Notes: generated by a model not told the origin, from the sequence alone. Shown: positions 26,018-35,250, numbered from the stretch's first letter. The stretch: DNA of 40,440 nt from Lachnospiraceae bacterium (GCA_016294075.1 JAEDCQ010000016.1:1-40440), one strand, 5' to 3'. Made by a program: numbers and translations.

Positions 26018-26903
26018 TATTATCCCGGCAGGGAGCTGCGGTGCTTTTACGCAGGGACAGTCTCGGACGAAGCTTTACACTCTGTAGCGGCATTCCACGG
26101 AAGAGTTCACGCAGGCTTGTAAATGCAAAGTAGCCTAATGCAGCACGTTCCACATCTATGCTTGTAAGCGGCGGATTTAATCTTTCACAAAGTGATAAGC
26201 TGTGACAGCCGATAATACTGATATCCTGCGGAATCTGACAGCCGAGGGCACGACACCCATCCATAACGGCAGACGCAATGGTATCACTTCCGCATATAAT
26301 AGCAGTTGCACCCGCTTTTACAATCTTTGTAACAGCGGGTTTTATGTATCCGGAAAATGGAGCCGGAAGAGCGTTCCGGTTTTCGGACAGACTAAAATAA
26401 AGCTTCCTCGAAAAGGTAAGCCCGTTTTTTTTCAGACCGCACAGATAGCCTTCCTTACGATAGCTGTTTACAGCCATATTTTCCGAATCATTGATAAACG
26501 CAATTTTTGTGTGGCCCAATGCAGCCAGATGGGAAACTGCCAAGTCCATTCCGAGTATATAATCACTGCCGATGCAGGTTACATATGGACCAGCCGGAGC
26601 CAGGCAGTCTAACAGGACTGTCGGAAAGGAAGTATTTTCAAGCTGGGTTACCCAGATATCCTTTTCGGAAAATCCGATAAAAAAGGCTCCGATGTAATGA
26701 CCGGACTGCATATAAGTATCATAATCCGTTTCAGCCATATCCGTATCGGTGATAAAAATAAGCGATACATTATATTTCCATGAAGCAGCCATAAATTGGA
26801 ATTCGTTTATAATAGCATACTCATAGTCTGTGGATGTGAAAAAATGTTCATTACGCATTAGGATGCATAATTTTGGAGCAGTATTAACCTTCTTCCTTGG
26901 CAA
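26007..26903 (-). CDS. LacI-type ligand-binding-domain protein lacking a DNA-binding domain
   Basis: A 298-aa protein that aligns by eye with the effector-binding half of LacI-family regulators: APKLCILMRNEHF at the start, SDYILGMDLAVSHLAALGHTKIAFI in the middle, DISIIGCHS and a C-terminal LRPRLSLRKSTAAP. It starts at TTG 26903, eight bases after a perfect AAAGGAGG (26912-26919), so only a short basic stub (LPRKKVNT) precedes the domain and no helix-turn-helix is encoded. The frame is open upstream to 27134 but passes through the promoter and encodes no HTH. It is divergent from deoB, so it may sense a nucleoside or pentose signal. Its mode of action is unclear. Confidence 0.75.
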   Translation of the reverse strand: MPRKKVNTAPKLCILMRNEHFFTSTDYEYAIINEFQFMAASWKYNVSLIFITDTDMAETDYDTYMQSGHYIGAFFIGFSEKDIWVTQLENTSFPTVLLDCLAPAGPYVTCIGSDYILGMDLAVSHLAALGHTKIAFINDSENMAVNSYRKEGYLCGLKKNGLTFSRKLYFSLSENRNALPAPFSGYIKPAVTKIVKAGATAIICGSDTIASAVMDGCRALGCQIPQDISIIGCHSLSLCERLNPPLTSIDVERAALGYFAFTSLRELFRGMPLQSVKLRPRLSLRKSTAAPCRDNTIL

Positions 26904-26948
26904 TGCGTGTGCCTCCTTTGCTTTTTTAACTGTGTTTGATATGTTTTT

Positions 26949-26977
26949 ATTATAGTAATTAAAAAAACGGAAAACAA
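26949..26977 (-). promoter_or_regulatory. Promoter of the HTH-less LacI-like gene
   Basis: On the minus strand TTGTTT (26977-26972), a 17-bp spacer and TATAAT (26954-26949). The predicted start falls just before the ribosome site at 26912-26919, which supports the TTG start at 26903. Confidence 0.7.
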
Positions 26978-27033
26978 CAATCTTGACTGAATGATACGAA
27001 AATATAAAAAAACTCATCAAAATTGCCTCTTCA

Positions 27034-27042
27034 TGGTATAAT
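27034..27042 (+). promoter_or_regulatory. Extended -10 promoter of the deo operon
   Basis: TGGTATAAT with no recognisable -35, 38 bp before the deoB ATG. Confidence 0.5.
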
Positions 27043-27079
27043 ATGATAGAAAACAGTGTAAAAAGAGAGGGTTCAGTAA

Positions 27080-28249
27080 ATGAAAAGAAGGGTATTTCTA
27101 ATTGTTTTAGACAGTTTTGGTATCGGAGAAGCACCCGATGCCGCTAAATTTGATGATGTCGGCTGTAATACATTACGTTCCATTACATCATCCAAAGAAT
27201 ATAGTACACCTCTTATGAAAGAAATGGGGCTGTTTAATATTGACGGTATAGATTATATGGAAGGCGTGGAGAAAACGGTCGGAGCATATGCAAGGCTTTC
27301 AGAGCAGTCTGCGGGAAAGGATACAACAATCGGCCATTGGGAAATTGCGGGTATTATTTCAAAGAATCCGCTTCCAACTTATCCTGACGGATTCCCACAG
27401 GATTTACTGGAGCGTTTCAGTGAGCTGACAGGCAGGGGAATCCTTTGTAATAAACCGTATTCGGGAACAGATGTAATCCGAGATTACGGAAAGGAGCATA
27501 TGGAAACAGGAAAGTTGATTGTGTATACCTCAGCCGACAGTGTTTTTCAGATTGCCGCACATGAAGAAATTGTACCGGTAGAAGAACTGTATCGGTATTG
27601 TGAAATTGCGCGAAAACTGCTTACCGGTGAGCATGGTGTAGGCAGAGTGATTGCAAGACCGTTTATCGGAACAGAAGGGAATTTTACAAGAACGCCGAGA
27701 AGACATGATTACTCTCTGATGCCGCCCGAAGCTACGATGATGGATGCACTTTTACAAAACGGATATGCGACATATGGAGTTGGAAAGATATATGATATTT
27801 TTGCGGGAAAAGGAATTGAGCATACGACCAGAATTCTAAATAACATTGATGGTATGGAAAAAACGATTGCTTTGCAGGAGGAAGCTTTTAACGGATTGTG
27901 TTTTGTAAATCTTGTGGATTTTGATATGGTTTACGGACATCGAAATGATATTGACGGCTATGCAAAAGCGGCGACTAAATTTGATGAACAGTTAAAAACC
28001 TTTCTTTCACGCATGAAGGATGAAGATATATTAATGATTACGGCTGATCATGGCTGTGACCCGGGCTTTAAAGGGACAGACCATTCACGGGAATATGTTC
28101 CGTTTCTTGCTTACGGAAAAGACATAAAAGAGAATGTTAATCTGGGTACGCGGAATTCCTTTGCCGATATTGCTGCAACGATTCAGGATATATTTGGGAT
28201 TGAGCAGATAACAGCCGGGAACAGCTTTAAAGACGCTATTATGAAATAG
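27080..28249 (+). CDS. deoB: Phosphopentomutase
   Basis: Cytoplasmic Mn-dependent enzyme interconverting (deoxy)ribose 1-phosphate and 5-phosphate. It belongs to the alkaline-phosphatase superfamily: the N-terminal metal site VLDSFGIGEAPDA, the cap-domain motif SAGKDTTIGHWEI with the phosphorylated Thr, and the C-terminal metal site TADHGCDPGFKGTDHSREYVP are all present. The 389 aa are full length. AAAGAGAGGG lies upstream of ATG 27080. It is the first gene of a four-gene nucleoside catabolism operon with gaps of 18 to 31 bp. Confidence 0.97.
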   Translation: MKRRVFLIVLDSFGIGEAPDAAKFDDVGCNTLRSITSSKEYSTPLMKEMGLFNIDGIDYMEGVEKTVGAYARLSEQSAGKDTTIGHWEIAGIISKNPLPTYPDGFPQDLLERFSELTGRGILCNKPYSGTDVIRDYGKEHMETGKLIVYTSADSVFQIAAHEEIVPVEELYRYCEIARKLLTGEHGVGRVIARPFIGTEGNFTRTPRRHDYSLMPPEATMMDALLQNGYATYGVGKIYDIFAGKGIEHTTRILNNIDGMEKTIALQEEAFNGLCFVNLVDFDMVYGHRNDIDGYAKAATKFDEQLKTFLSRMKDEDILMITADHGCDPGFKGTDHSREYVPFLAYGKDIKENVNLGTRNSFADIAATIQDIFGIEQITAGNSFKDAIMK

Positions 28250-28267
28250 TAAAAGAGGAATATCCGT

Positions 28268-28720
28268 ATGATAATTTTAAATGCAGAAGAAAACGGTGCT
28301 TTATATGAAGAAGCAGGGCAGTTGATGAAAATAGCAAAAGAGGCAAGGGAAAATGCATATATGCCGTATTCCCATTTTGCGGTAGGAGCAGCACTTTTAT
28401 GTGAGGACGGCAGTATTTACAGTGGCTGCAATATAGAAAATGCTGCTTATTCCCCAGGAAATTGTGCGGAAAGAACGGCTGTCTTCAAAGCCGTATCGGA
28501 AGGCAGAAGACGTTTCCAAGCGATTGCGCTTGTAGGTGCAGCAGAGGGGAAAGAACCGGACAAAGAAGCTGTCTGCACACCCTGTGGTGTATGCAGACAG
28601 GTTATGGCTGAATTTTGTGATACAGAAAGCTTCCGCATTTATGTGACGGATGGGGAGAATATATACAGCTATACCTTGAATGAACTGTTACCGATGGCAT
28701 TCGGGCCTGAACAATTATAA
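28268..28720 (+). CDS. cdd: Cytidine deaminase
   Basis: Zinc enzyme deaminating (deoxy)cytidine to (deoxy)uridine, feeding the pyrimidine phosphorylase encoded next. Zinc ligands are Cys66 (GNCAERTA, with catalytic Glu68), Cys106 and Cys109 (PCGVCRQ). Substrate-binding residues are in CNIENAAY. The 150 aa are slightly longer than the 130-137 aa usual for tetrameric CDA; the extra length is at the N-terminus. It lies 18 bp after deoB with AAGAGGA as ribosome site. Confidence 0.96.
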   Translation: MIILNAEENGALYEEAGQLMKIAKEARENAYMPYSHFAVGAALLCEDGSIYSGCNIENAAYSPGNCAERTAVFKAVSEGRRRFQAIALVGAAEGKEPDKEAVCTPCGVCRQVMAEFCDTESFRIYVTDGENIYSYTLNELLPMAFGPEQL

Positions 28721-28751
28721 TACAAAAGTATACTACGAAAGGGGACATCAT

Positions 28752-30074
28752 ATGAGAGTATATGATATTATTGCCAAAAAACGTGATGGATATGAGTTGT
28801 CGGAAGAGGAGATTTCGTATCTGATTCGCGGATATGTGAAAAATGAGATTCCGGATTATCAGATGGCGGCATTTCTGATGGCAGTTTATTTTCAGGGAAT
28901 GACGGAAAAAGAGACGCTCTTTATGACAAATGAAGTAGCGCACAGCGGTGATATGGCGGACCTTTCTCCTATAGAGGGAATTAAGGTAGATAAGCATTCT
29001 ACAGGCGGTGTGGGAGATAAAACAACATTGATAGTAGCTCCGATTGTTGCATCCTGCGGTGTTAAGGTTGCCAAGATGAGCGGACGCGGCCTCGGTCACA
29101 CCGGTGGAACGGTGGATAAGCTGGAATCCATACCGGGTTATAAGACCTCCCTTTCAAGAGAGGAGTTCTTTAAGGTTGTGAATGAAACAGGCTTAAGTGT
29201 AATTGGGCAATCCGGAAACCTGACTCCGGCAGATAAAAAAATGTATGCACTTCGTGATGTGACGGCAACGGTGGACAGTATTCCGTTGATTGCAGTTTCC
29301 ATTATGAGCAAAAAGCTGGCGGCCGGAAGTGACTGTATTTTATTGGATGTAAAAACAGGCAGCGGCGCTTTTATGAAGAGCCTGGAGGACTCCATTGCAC
29401 TTGCAGAGGAGATGGTAAAAATCGGTGAAAATGCGGGGAGAAAAACGATTGCATTAATTACCGATATGGATACTCCGTTGGGAGAAGCAATCGGAAACAG
29501 TCTTGAGGTAAAGGAAGCGGTAGATACTCTTCGCGGAAACGGACCAAAGGATTTGACTACGGTATGCTTACATCTTGCCGCAAATATGCTGGTTTTGGGC
29601 GGTGTCGGTTCATTGGAGGAATGTCTGCAAAAGGCAGAAACCTCATTAAAAGACGGAAGTGCCTTAGAACGTCTTATTGCTATGGTGGAAGCACAGGGAG
29701 GAGACAGCCGTGTGATTCGTGATACCGACTGCTTTGAAAAAGCCGCATATTCCCATGAGGTGCTTGCCCGTAAAGACGGTATTATCACATCAATGGATGC
29801 CCAGAAGTGCGGAATTGCTTCCGTATTATTGGGAGCAGGACGTGAGACAAAGGATTCTGAGGTTGATTTTTCTGCCGGTATTATACTTCATAAAAAAACA
29901 GGTGATTTTGTTTGCAAGGGAGATGTATTGGCGACCATGTATGCCTCCAAACAGGAAATGTTTGATGCGGCAGAAGAAGAATATTATGGTGCGATTACAA
30001 TAGGTAATGAAAAAACAGAGCGTAAGCCGCTTTTATATGCAAGAGTAAGTAAAGAGGGCGTGAAACGCTACTAA
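28752..30074 (+). CDS. pdp: Pyrimidine-nucleoside phosphorylase
   Basis: Splits uridine, deoxyuridine or thymidine with phosphate into base and (deoxy)ribose 1-phosphate. The family signature SGRGLGHTGGTVDKLESIPG (about 115-134) and the phosphate-binding KHSTGGVGDKT (81-91) are intact, and 440 aa is full length. ATG 28752 follows GAAAGGGG; an earlier in-frame start at 28680 overlaps cdd and is unlikely. By context it supplies sugar phosphates to DeoB and DeoC. Thymidine phosphorylase (deoA) is the close alternative name. Confidence 0.96.
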   Translation: MRVYDIIAKKRDGYELSEEEISYLIRGYVKNEIPDYQMAAFLMAVYFQGMTEKETLFMTNEVAHSGDMADLSPIEGIKVDKHSTGGVGDKTTLIVAPIVASCGVKVAKMSGRGLGHTGGTVDKLESIPGYKTSLSREEFFKVVNETGLSVIGQSGNLTPADKKMYALRDVTATVDSIPLIAVSIMSKKLAAGSDCILLDVKTGSGAFMKSLEDSIALAEEMVKIGENAGRKTIALITDMDTPLGEAIGNSLEVKEAVDTLRGNGPKDLTTVCLHLAANMLVLGGVGSLEECLQKAETSLKDGSALERLIAMVEAQGGDSRVIRDTDCFEKAAYSHEVLARKDGIITSMDAQKCGIASVLLGAGRETKDSEVDFSAGIILHKKTGDFVCKGDVLATMYASKQEMFDAAEEEYYGAITIGNEKTERKPLLYARVSKEGVKRY

Positions 30075-30093
30075 ATGGAAAAGAGGATAAAAG

Positions 30094-30741
30094 ATGACAG
30101 CAGAAAATATTGCAGCACATATTGACCACACATTACTGAAGGCATTTTGTTCATGGGAAGAGATTAAAAAGCTATGTGATGAAGCGGTGGCTTATAAGAC
30201 GGCATCCGTATGTATTCCTTCCTGTTATATAAAACGAATCAGGGAAGAATACGGACCTGATTTTACAATCTGCACCGTGGTAGGTTTTCCACTCGGCTAT
30301 TGCAATACGGCATCAAAGCTTGCTGAGACAAAGCAGGCTCTTTTGGACGGAGCCGATGAAATCGATATGGTAATCAATATTACGGACGTGAAAAACGGTG
30401 ATTATGACAAGGTAGAGAAGGAAATAGACTTGTTAAAGGAAGCATGCGGTAAAAAGGTCTTAAAGGTGATTATTGAAACCTGCTACCTTACCAAGGAAGA
30501 AAAGATTGCAATGTGTAAGGCTGTAACAAATGCAGGGGCCGATTATATCAAGACCTCCACAGGCTTTGGCAGTGCGGGAGCAACAATGGAAGATGTATTA
30601 TTGATGAAAGAAAATATCGGTCCGAATGTAAAAATAAAAGCAGCCGGCGGTATCCGTACCAAAGAAGCAATGGAGCAATTTTTAGAAGCCGGCTGCGACC
30701 GTATCGGCTGCAGCTCAACCTCTGTTTTGTTTTCTCTCTAA
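30094..30741 (+). CDS. deoC: Deoxyribose-phosphate aldolase
   Basis: Class I aldolase cleaving 2-deoxyribose 5-phosphate to acetaldehyde and glyceraldehyde 3-phosphate. The Schiff-base lysine is Lys153 in YIKTSTGFG; Asp91 in DEIDMVINI and the AAGGIRT phosphate loop are also in place. The 215 aa are typical. It closes the deo operon and completes the route from deoxynucleosides to glycolysis. Its last 27 bp overlap the 3' end of the convergent YfhO-like gene. Confidence 0.97.
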   Translation: MTAENIAAHIDHTLLKAFCSWEEIKKLCDEAVAYKTASVCIPSCYIKRIREEYGPDFTICTVVGFPLGYCNTASKLAETKQALLDGADEIDMVINITDVKNGDYDKVEKEIDLLKEACGKKVLKVIIETCYLTKEEKIAMCKAVTNAGADYIKTSTGFGSAGATMEDVLLMKENIGPNVKIKAAGGIRTKEAMEQFLEAGCDRIGCSSTSVLFSL

Positions 30742-33258
30742 AATCCAGATGGTAGCAAATACCAGAATGGAAAATAGTGTTATCAGGATACCTGCGGTCA
30801 TTCCCTGGGGGTAAAAGCTTAAGGAAATCGAATGTGTTCCTGCCTTCAGGGGAACCGCAATCATCATATCTTCAAATAAAGCAGCTTCTGTCTTTCTGCC
30901 GTCAACCAAAATACGGAAGCCCGGATCGTACGGAATGCTTAATATCATATAACCATCCTTTTTTGCGGTAACTTCCCCGATAAGGGTGTCGGAATCCATT
31001 TTCTTTATTGTTAAGGTATTTTCTCCTAATTTATCAATCAGGCCAGCCAGATATTCTTCATCCAGACTGTAAGCAGTCATATGGAAAGTATTTTCTTCAT
31101 CGGATTTTAATGTAATTGTAGTACCGGCAGAATGATATCCCAAATCCATAATATATTCGTTGTTCAGTTTTTTATATGTCTTCCCTTTCTCATCCCCGAT
31201 ATATACCGTTATTTCTTTTACCTTTGTCGTATCGCAGTAAGCATATACATGAGTTGAATAGGGCACTTCAATTGTAGAATAGCCGGCATTGTCTTCACTG
31301 TACAATTCGCAAAACAGCGGTCCGTCAGCACCCAGACGCATGGCGAGTGTATTCTGTCTGTTGACAGGGAGCATCGAATCCTCCTTATTTTTCGCTACAA
31401 TGGAAAAAGCAGTATCTTTATCATCAATCAGAAATTCCTCCATGGTTTTATCGGGAGAAATACAAAAACCAAGCGGAAGGGAGTAAGTATTTTTATACAG
31501 ATAGATTTCGTCCTGTTGCAGTATGAGCTGATATAAGCTGTCGTCAGGCAGCTTTTCTTTGCTGAAAAGATAGCGGCAGGAAAGTAAGGCAGAGGTAAAA
31601 GGAGTCATGCCGTCCGCACAGTAGTAAACCTTGCTGTTGCGCATGCCGTATCGGTTGTAAAAATAATTGACAAGACCGTTGCCTGTAGAAGAAAACATGG
31701 AGGCAGAGGGATAATCCTGCAGCATGGAATCATTGTTGGTTACACGCATATTTTTTTCATAACGGTAAAATTTCCCCTTATCTGCTTCCGCCTGTCTGCT
31801 GCTCAGTTCATGAAAGGTATTATAATTTTTTAGATAGTCCGGACGGGAAACCGTGGAAAGACTGGTAAGCAGAGTATTAGAGCCGGCTTCCATGACTACA
31901 ATTATTGTAATAAGACATGTAAGATAGAGAGGTAATTTTTTATAATTATGAAATACATACAATAATATCGCATAAATAATTAAAAAGACAGCTGTCAGTA
32001 AAAAGGTCTCATCACTAAAAGCGTCATCTGTTACCAGCTTCTGGCAGAACAGTAAAAATAGGAACGATGCGGAAAAGGAGATGGTAAGCTCTGTCTTTGT
32101 ATACTCGTGGAAATGAAGAAAAGCCTCCAGACATACTGTCAGTAATAACAAAATATATAAGAAGGACTGTCTGGCAGGAAGGGAATCCGGATAATTCATT
32201 CCATGCCAGATAAAAGTCGGAATATTATAAGAAAAACTGATAAGCATTATTAAAAGTAAAACAATTTTTCCCACCTTATTTTGTACAGCTGCATTCTTAT
32301 TTAAAAGATAAAGCGGAAAAAGCAGAATAACTGCAACTGAGCAGTATATATTTGGCCAGTGGTCTAAGCCGGTCTCAATCGCAACATTAATACAATGTCT
32401 TGCAAGCACGTCAAGGAGAGAAAAATAAGACTGCAGGGTTTCCGGAAATTTTGCTGATGTAAAGCGGGAAAGCTGAAGTGCCATGATTTCCGGAATCAAA
32501 AACAAGGCGCCCAATCCGCCTGCAAGCAGGGAAAAAACAGCAAAACGAAAAACGGCTGTTATTTTTTCCTTTGCAACAGGAAGAAGCACCAGTAGAAAAT
32601 ACAATACAAGATAGATACAAATCATTATGCAGATATAATAATTGGAAAGGATGGCAAGGCCAAGGCTTAAACAATATAATTTGTATCTGCCTTCGTTTAC
32701 AAGTGCTTCCAGGCCAAGCACAATCAGAGGGGCAAGCACAATACAGTCAAGCCACATAACATTCCAATTGTATGCGGCCATATAGCCGGACATGGCATAA
32801 AATAAAGAGAAAAGTGCAATAACCATGCGTTTGGATTTAAAATGGCGTGACAGGTAAATACAGGCTGTCAATCCGCATAAGCCGCTTTTGATTACAACAA
32901 AATAACTCATAAATTCCATTAAATATGCTTCGGGTATCAGTACACAAAGCCAGTTTAACGGAGAGGCAAGATAATACGCATACAATGCAATAAAATTAGA
33001 GCCGATACCGGCATTCCAGGAATAAAACAGGGAATCCCCTGTTTTTATTTTATGGAAAAAATCGGTTAAAAACGGAAAATACTGATGATACATATCAATA
33101 TTTAAAAAAGAACGGTTCCCGAACGGATATATGGAATTGGCAATAAAAAGAGCCAGCATTGTAATAAAAGGCAGTAGAAAAGCCAATATATACAGACTGT
33201 TCTTTTCACAGAATGAGAATACCTTTTCTTTTTTTAAGAATCCGATTTTTAGTTGCAT
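30715..33258 (-). CDS. YfhO-family polytopic membrane protein (putative glycosyl transfer)
   Basis: An 847-aa protein with about thirteen helices in the first 470 residues, a large extracytoplasmic domain and a final helix before the basic tail RKQNRG. The N-terminal DMYHQYFPFLTDFFHKIKTGDSLFYSWNAGIGSN motif and the C-terminal beta domain (YDPGFRILVDGRKTEA, VPLKAGTHSISLSFYP) are typical of YfhO. In Listeria and Bacillus relatives YfhO/GtcA-type systems glycosylate teichoic acids. It lies 16 bp behind the LTA-synthase-type gene with AGGGAGA as ribosome site, so the two form an operon and decoration of the polymer is a reasonable guess. Confidence 0.88.
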   Translation of the reverse strand: MQLKIGFLKKEKVFSFCEKNSLYILAFLLPFITMLALFIANSIYPFGNRSFLNIDMYHQYFPFLTDFFHKIKTGDSLFYSWNAGIGSNFIALYAYYLASPLNWLCVLIPEAYLMEFMSYFVVIKSGLCGLTACIYLSRHFKSKRMVIALFSLFYAMSGYMAAYNWNVMWLDCIVLAPLIVLGLEALVNEGRYKLYCLSLGLAILSNYYICIMICIYLVLYFLLVLLPVAKEKITAVFRFAVFSLLAGGLGALFLIPEIMALQLSRFTSAKFPETLQSYFSLLDVLARHCINVAIETGLDHWPNIYCSVAVILLFPLYLLNKNAAVQNKVGKIVLLLIMLISFSYNIPTFIWHGMNYPDSLPARQSFLYILLLLTVCLEAFLHFHEYTKTELTISFSASFLFLLFCQKLVTDDAFSDETFLLTAVFLIIYAILLYVFHNYKKLPLYLTCLITIIVVMEAGSNTLLTSLSTVSRPDYLKNYNTFHELSSRQAEADKGKFYRYEKNMRVTNNDSMLQDYPSASMFSSTGNGLVNYFYNRYGMRNSKVYYCADGMTPFTSALLSCRYLFSKEKLPDDSLYQLILQQDEIYLYKNTYSLPLGFCISPDKTMEEFLIDDKDTAFSIVAKNKEDSMLPVNRQNTLAMRLGADGPLFCELYSEDNAGYSTIEVPYSTHVYAYCDTTKVKEITVYIGDEKGKTYKKLNNEYIMDLGYHSAGTTITLKSDEENTFHMTAYSLDEEYLAGLIDKLGENTLTIKKMDSDTLIGEVTAKKDGYMILSIPYDPGFRILVDGRKTEAALFEDMMIAVPLKAGTHSISLSFYPQGMTAGILITLFSILVFATIWILERKQNRG

Positions 33259-33274
33259 GTTAAATCTCCCTGTA

Positions 33275-35044
33275 TTATTTATTTTTAAATAAATGATAAT
33301 ACTGAAGAATCTGATAAGGATTCAACAGAGTATCCTTTTCGGCAATAGAGGTCGTATTTCCATAAGCATCCGTTATCTGCATAACCGATACGGAAGGATA
33401 GTTTTCATATTGATTAACAAGAAACTGTTGATAGTTCGTAAGAGGCAGACCCGCAAGCTCAAGTGTTTTGACTCCGAGATAGTTAGCGCTCATCGGGACA
33501 TTACGTGCTTCCTCAATATCATAATTTGCATGAATAATATACGGGACCTGATATCTGAGTCTTAATTCCTCTTCCGTTAAGGAAGAAACGGATTGGTTAT
33601 TTGCTTTATAGATTGGTGCCACAACGGAATCGGTCGGCTGATGGTCACCGAAAAATACGATAATGGTAGGGTCATCAATCCGTTCAAAATAAGTAATCAG
33701 CCGCTCCAGGGAACGGTCAGATTCACGCAGTAAAGAAAGATATTGATTTAAGGCAAAGGAATCATTTCCCTCCATTTTAACGGATGGTGTAAAATTATCA
33801 AATTCATCCGAATAGGAGGAATGATTCTGCATGGTAACATTAAACAAAAACAAAGGAGTGTCCGGATCCTGCTCATACAATTCAATGACCTTCTCCACAT
33901 CCGATTCATCACTGATATATTTACGATAAAGCAGCGGACTGACAAAATCATCCTGTGTATAAAATGTGTCAAAGCCGAAGTGAGCATACACCTCATCACG
34001 GTCCCAGCCGCCGGCACGATAAGGATGAAGAGCGATGGTACGATAGCCAAGCTCCTTTAGTGAGGATGCAATGGAGGAGGTTTCAGTATGGATATACTGC
34101 TGATAGGGAATACATCCCTGCGGCAGAAATGCCATTGTATCTCCGGTCAAAAATTCAAATTCCGTATTTGCCGTATTTCCGCCTAAAACGGAAACATCCA
34201 AATAACCTGAAACGGTATTAAAGGATTCGTTCATAAGGCGGCGCATATAAGGTATCTCGTCTTCATTTGTTGTATAATCACCCAAAATAGAAAGGTCGGA
34301 GAATGCTTCGTTCATAATTACAATAATATTGGGCTGTTCACTGCTATTGTAAGCAGGTTTGAAACTAACGGAAGCATCCGCTTCTGCCGCTGCAAGCAGC
34401 TTCTCTGCTTCTTTACTGCTGTAGGAATCCGGTGTATCCACACTAAGATATTGGCATTCCATTAAAAATGCAACGACGGTACCGTCCTTATAGGTCATGG
34501 TATTGGGTGTAAACAGCTTGTCATATAAACGGAAACGCTTTACGCAGTCCTGCGTCTGCACGTAATTGCCCAGAAGTATTAAAGCAAGTGCACAGATAAA
34601 TGCGCTTATTATCCGGAAACGTTTGTTGATATCGGTTTTCCCGGATGCAAATCTGCATACGATAAGAATAAGAATAAAGATAACAACACATACAATTGCA
34701 TGTGGCTCTAAAGTATACTGATAATTATTTGCAACACTGGCAGCAGTACGGATACTGAAAATATCCCACGGCATGACGGGATTGGAACGGAACTGCACCA
34801 CAAAATAATTGATTAGACCGATAAGCAGGGCAGACAGCGCCTCTATACGCAGCGCCAAACGAATTCTTCCTGTAATAAAAAAGAGGCATAACGCAAGCAG
34901 TTCAAAAAATGCGATATTCAGTAACTGGATAGGAAAGCGCATTTTTTCAAAAGGATTGCGTAAAAACCACTCCATTGTATAAAATATAACAACAGGCATA
35001 ATAACCATAAACAGGATAGTAACCAACTTTTTCGTTTGTTTCAT
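33275..35044 (-). CDS. LTA synthase family phosphoglycerol transferase
   Basis: A membrane enzyme polymerising glycerol phosphate for lipoteichoic acid or a related polymer. Five N-terminal helices (to about residue 162) precede an extracellular sulfatase-fold domain. Predicted metal/catalytic residues are Glu246 (IIVIMNEAFSD), the nucleophile Thr291 (LGGNTANTEFEFLTG) and FFGDHQP near 490. With start ATG 35044 (weak AAGGA site) it is 589 aa. The frame is open further upstream to 35164, but that part is a REP-like repeat and promoter. A promoter is predicted at 35094-35122. It heads the operon with the YfhO-like gene. Confidence 0.92.
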   Translation of the reverse strand: MKQTKKLVTILFMVIMPVVIFYTMEWFLRNPFEKMRFPIQLLNIAFFELLALCLFFITGRIRLALRIEALSALLIGLINYFVVQFRSNPVMPWDIFSIRTAASVANNYQYTLEPHAIVCVVIFILILIVCRFASGKTDINKRFRIISAFICALALILLGNYVQTQDCVKRFRLYDKLFTPNTMTYKDGTVVAFLMECQYLSVDTPDSYSSKEAEKLLAAAEADASVSFKPAYNSSEQPNIIVIMNEAFSDLSILGDYTTNEDEIPYMRRLMNESFNTVSGYLDVSVLGGNTANTEFEFLTGDTMAFLPQGCIPYQQYIHTETSSIASSLKELGYRTIALHPYRAGGWDRDEVYAHFGFDTFYTQDDFVSPLLYRKYISDESDVEKVIELYEQDPDTPLFLFNVTMQNHSSYSDEFDNFTPSVKMEGNDSFALNQYLSLLRESDRSLERLITYFERIDDPTIIVFFGDHQPTDSVVAPIYKANNQSVSSLTEEELRLRYQVPYIIHANYDIEEARNVPMSANYLGVKTLELAGLPLTNYQQFLVNQYENYPSVSVMQITDAYGNTTSIAEKDTLLNPYQILQYYHLFKNK

Positions 35045-35093
35045 TTCTTCTTTTTCCTTATTAATTACAATGTAGTATTTCAAATCAACATAC

Positions 35094-35122
35094 ATTCTAT
35101 TCGATTCCGTGTACTGCGTCAA
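35094..35122 (-). promoter_or_regulatory. Promoter of the LTA-synthase-type gene, abutting a REP-like repeat
   Basis: On the minus strand TTGACG (35122-35117), a 17-bp spacer and TAGAAT (35099-35094), 49 bp before the ATG. The first T of the -35 is the terminal base of the repeat copy at 35122-35156. Confidence 0.65.
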
Positions 35123-35156
35123 GGGACGCTTCTTCTGCCACGCAGAGCGCCCTTTG
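35122..35156 (+). repeat. Solo REP-like element end
   Basis: A 35-base segment identical at 32 of 35 positions to 39260-39294, the left end of the RAYT element. It can fold as GGGACGC ... GCGCCC with a bulged A, the imperfect stem typical of REP sequences. No transposase gene is attached. Confidence 0.8.
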
Positions 35157-35221
35157 GCAGGCAATATATTGTTATGCAGAAAACGGGAGAGACTTCATAC
35201 AGAAGAATCTTCCGTTTTATA

Positions 35222-35250
35222 TTGACAAGAAGGTCTATTCATAATAGACT
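35222..35250 (+). promoter_or_regulatory. Promoter of the BlaI/M56 operon
   Basis: Perfect TTGACA (35222-35227), a 17-bp spacer and TAGACT (35245-35250). The spacer is filled by operator 1. Confidence 0.65.
35233..35249. promoter_or_regulatory. BlaI-type operator 1
   Basis: GTCTATT-CAT-AATAGAC has perfect 7-bp arms and lies between -35 and -10. Confidence 0.8.

Noticed and set aside
26904..27134. In-frame N-terminal extension of the LacI-like protein on the minus strand
   Set aside because: It encodes no helix-turn-helix, covers the predicted promoter (26949-26977) and the start of deoB, and a strong ribosome site marks TTG 26903 instead.
35045..35164. 40-residue N-terminal extension of the LTA-synthase-type protein
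   Set aside because: The DNA is a REP-like repeat plus promoter, and the membrane anchor begins at the later ATG 35044.
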